Shown here piece after piece: positions 6,941 through 8,427 of a DNA stretch of 8,427 nt. Below the pieces are notes generated by a model that was not told the DNA's origin, did not search any database, and saw nothing but the letters and a program-made list of their open reading frames with translations. The DNA is taken from assembly GCA_046597185.1 (NCBI GenBank), contig JBKJLF010000182.1, forward strand, positions 1 through 8,427. Reading direction: 5' to 3'. Position 1 is the stretch's first letter; the number at the start of each line of letters is the position of its first letter. Source of the stretch: CAMBDR01 sp046597185 (GTDB taxonomy: Bacteria; Pseudomonadota; Gammaproteobacteria; Burkholderiales; Burkholderiaceae_D). A program made the position numbers and the translations under genes.

Positions 6941-7328
6941 ACTTGTGATTATGCGTCATGGTGTCAAAATGCCGACACACGTTCAGCCCCTCAACCTTGA
7001 CATTCATCGACCAACTGGTAAACAGCGATTTGCCCTTAATTACGCTGCTGACCACGCCTTTCTGGAAGTTTTGCGTAGCCGGTTCATTGCCCGTACTGGT
7101 GGCAAAGTGCGATACGTCCTTGAGCGCGATTTCTGTGCCCTTGATAAAAACCGTAGTCGAACCGTTGGCAAGGTCGGTTGCCATTGATGTATTCGGGTAA
7201 GGAATCGGAATCGGCCCCGCCGCAGGGCCGGGCGGACTCATACATACATCACTGGGTGGTAGCACCGATTTGCCATCAGCGGCCTTGCAGCAAATTTCAT
7301 TATCGTTGGCATAGACACCTGTTCCCAT
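6939..7328 (-). CDS. PAAR-like (DUF4150) T6SS spike-tip protein
   Basis: A 129-residue protein covering one PAAR-like domain of the DUF4150 type, which caps the VgrG trimer and carries cargo on the T6SS needle. Hallmarks: VYANDNEICCKAADGKS (5-21), the Pro-rich SPPGPAAGPIPIPYPNTS (31-48), IKGTEIALKD (62-71) and the C-terminal VKVEGLNVCRHFDTMTHNH (110-128). A longer version from ATG 7379 (146 aa) is possible, but it would overlap the upstream gene by 38 bases and has no good SD; ATG 7328 has AGGGG six bases before it and matches where family members usually begin. It lies 13 bases after the ketosynthase-like gene and nine before the toxin, in the same frame as the toxin. In homologous loci this domain is often fused to the toxin, so here the PAAR protein and nuclease must pair non-covalently, or read-through must occur. 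Confidence 0.9.
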   Translation of the reverse strand: MGTGVYANDNEICCKAADGKSVLPPSDVCMSPPGPAAGPIPIPYPNTSMATDLANGSTTVFIKGTEIALKDVSHFATSTGNEPATQNFQKGVVSSVIKGKSLFTSWSMNVKVEGLNVCRHFDTMTHNHK

Positions 7329-7334
7329 TTTGTT

Positions 7335-7339
7335 CCCCT
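7335..7339 (-). promoter_or_regulatory. Shine-Dalgarno site deciding the PAAR start
   Basis: AGGGG (7339-7335 on the minus strand), six bases before ATG 7328 and just after the stop codon of the upstream gene. The alternative ATG at 7379 lacks a comparable site, so the shorter start is preferred. Confidence 0.65.
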
Positions 7340-7341
7340 TT

Positions 7342-8403
7342 TTATCGATATTCCAGCACCAGCGCGGTGCGTCTGCCATCTTCGTTGCCCATATGCAGCA
7401 AACCCTGATTGCCGGGGCCGTCCCAGCGATTCATGATGGTGCTTAAATACGCCAGCCCAAGTACGCCAGCGGCAGAACCTGTTTCTCCAACGCAATCGGC
7501 CAAGTGCAGCATAGGCAGGCTGCCATCATCATCGGGGTCGGCATCGGCCATGATGCGGGTGCAGGCATACGCCATTTCCTTGGCGAAATATTGCTCGCCA
7601 TTAAAATCGGTCAGCCTGAAATCCAATTGGCCTACAGGTACATTCGCTACGGCACAGGCTTTGCGTATGGCTTGCGTTAAGCCAAAAGCCCGATTGGGTA
7701 TGTCGCCAAGTGGCGTGGCTTGTTCTTGCGCCAAGCCTACCCCCAGCACATGCAAACCAGTTGCATCGGCCTGGGGCAGTTGCAGCAGCAGCGCGCCCGC
7801 GCCTTCGCCAGGGATAAAGCCGTCAGCGTTACCGCTGCATAGCAAGCGCTCTTGGCCAAGGTAGTGCTCAATCACGGGCGCACTTAAATAGCTGTCAGCA
7901 CCCACCAGCAATACTTGCGGCACATGCTGCTCCCGGAGTAATTTGTTTGCGTGCAACAGCGCTTCGCCTATGCCAGCGCGGCCACCGGGGAAGATGGCCG
8001 AACTGGCATGAAAGCGTGCGCGGCAAACTTCTTCAATCGCGGTATAGGTTTCATGGTAGCGCTCGGTTTCGGTATGTGGGCGGCCTTTTTCGGCGGCCAA
8101 GAGTAGTAGTGCGGTGTAGTTTGGGTCGATGCCGCCTGCGGTTTTGGCGCAATCAGCCACAGCCAGTTTGGCGATTTGTGCCAGGCGTTTTGGCCCCCAC
8201 AGGTCGCCCAGTGGCAGGCGGGCTACCACCAAAGCTTCGCCAGAACGGTCTACAAATTCGCTTTCCTGAAAGTGCGCCATCCCCGCGCGCATGGCACACG
8301 AGGCGGCGGCCAGATTGTAGCCCACAGCGCAACACGCGCCTGCGGCTTTTACCAGCATGGGTTGCCATGGCAAATCAGTCTGGTGGTGCGGGTGGTGGCT
8401 CAT
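7342..8403 (-). CDS. Catalytically degenerate ketosynthase/thiolase-fold T6SS accessory protein
   Basis: A 353-residue thiolase-fold protein resembling 3-oxoacyl-ACP synthases: IGEALLHANKLL (145-156), VLLVGADSYLSAP (164-176), NADGFIPGEGAGALLL (192-207) and ETGSAAGVLGLAYL (307-320) match the conserved ketosynthase blocks. The active residues do not. Aligning on IGEA puts F138 where the nucleophilic Cys should be; the HGTGT block is replaced by DFNGE (266-270), with no His; and GH of the last block is GE (E307). So it is unlikely to condense acyl chains. Such thiolase-like proteins occur beside PAAR/DUF4150 effectors and DUF2169 adaptors in T6SS cargo loci, so an adaptor, chaperone or loading role for the PAAR-toxin pair is inferred. 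The start ATG 8403 follows a G-run (GGGGGG) six bases upstream. The protein is somewhat shorter than typical ketosynthases (about 410 residues). It lies upstream of PAAR by 13 bases. Confidence 0.82.
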   Translation of the reverse strand: MSHHPHHQTDLPWQPMLVKAAGACCAVGYNLAAASCAMRAGMAHFQESEFVDRSGEALVVARLPLGDLWGPKRLAQIAKLAVADCAKTAGGIDPNYTALLLLAAEKGRPHTETERYHETYTAIEEVCRARFHASSAIFPGGRAGIGEALLHANKLLREQHVPQVLLVGADSYLSAPVIEHYLGQERLLCSGNADGFIPGEGAGALLLQLPQADATGLHVLGVGLAQEQATPLGDIPNRAFGLTQAIRKACAVANVPVGQLDFRLTDFNGEQYFAKEMAYACTRIMADADPDDDGSLPMLHLADCVGETGSAAGVLGLAYLSTIMNRWDGPGNQGLLHMGNEDGRRTALVLEYR

Positions 8404-8406
8404 GCG

Positions 8407-8427
8407 TTACCCCCCGGTGCGGGTGAT
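8407..8427 (-). CDS. Possible 3' end of the upstream operon gene
   Basis: The minus strand enters the window coding. One frame gives ATC ACC CGC ACC GGG GGG TAA (ITRTGG, stop at 8407), three bases before the next ATG. A second frame would end at TGA 8400, overlapping that ATG as ATGA. Too little sequence is present to choose firmly. In similar loci the upstream gene is a DUF2169 adaptor or a vgrG neighbour, but nothing here shows that. Confidence 0.3.
   Translation of the reverse strand: MTRTGG

Noticed and set aside
7329..7379. Longer PAAR start at ATG 7379
   Set aside because: It would add 17 residues encoded within the upstream gene's end, lacks a good SD, and the family normally begins near the residue encoded at 7328.
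7947..8426. 159-residue plus-strand ORF opposite the ketosynthase-like gene
   Set aside because: Arg/Gly/Pro-rich antisense translation of a clearly conserved gene, with no domain and no supporting gene context.
1..8427. CRISPR array, tRNA, rRNA or insertion sequence
   Set aside because: No regularly spaced repeats, cloverleaf-like sequence, transposase or terminal inverted repeats were seen.

Overview
The window looks like a proteobacterial chromosome, most likely beta- or gammaproteobacterial. This is inferred from short intergenic gaps, Shine-Dalgarno sites of the AAGG/GGAGG type, GC-rich coding in most genes, and a type VI secretion (T6SS) cargo locus of the kind found next to vgrG genes in Pseudomonas and relatives. 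No single marker fixes the genus.

Left part, plus strand (1-2981): the 3' part of a very large cytosolic sensor kinase gene. It encodes helical TPR-type repeats, a coiled coil, a GAF domain and a complete histidine kinase core (H, N, G1, F and G2 boxes). Its reading frame is open to the left edge, so the real start is outside the window. A 12-bp tandem repeat sits near its beginning.

Middle (2982-3236): a 255-bp spacer between convergent genes. It holds one possible small ORF with a very good ribosome binding site and a short perfect hairpin. No clear intrinsic terminator is visible.

Right part, minus strand (8427 to 3237): five tightly packed co-directional genes that read as one operon entering from the right edge. 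In transcription order they are: a catalytically degenerate ketosynthase/thiolase-fold protein; a stand-alone PAAR-like (DUF4150) spike-tip protein; a Lys-rich nuclease toxin with a Tox-GHH2 type GHH motif; a 326-residue beta-propeller-like protein in the immunity position; and a HEAT-repeat protein of the TIGR02270 family. Gaps are 13, 9, 11 and 22 bases, and two SD sites overlap the preceding stop codon, which suggests translational coupling. The order resembles the Pseudomonas aeruginosa vgrG1b-tse7-tsi7 neighbourhood, recalled from knowledge and not checked here.

Working model: the PAAR-like protein caps a VgrG spike encoded further right, the dead ketosynthase-fold protein acts as an adaptor or loader, the GHH nuclease is delivered into rival cells, and the propeller protein protects the producer. 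The most notable points are that PAAR and toxin lie in the same reading frame, separated only by TAA GGG TAA CTA ATG, as if a PAAR-nuclease fusion had been split (or is waiting to be joined); that all three ketosynthase catalytic positions are replaced; and that the presumed immunity gene is clearly AT-richer than its neighbours and has an unusual fold for an immunity protein.
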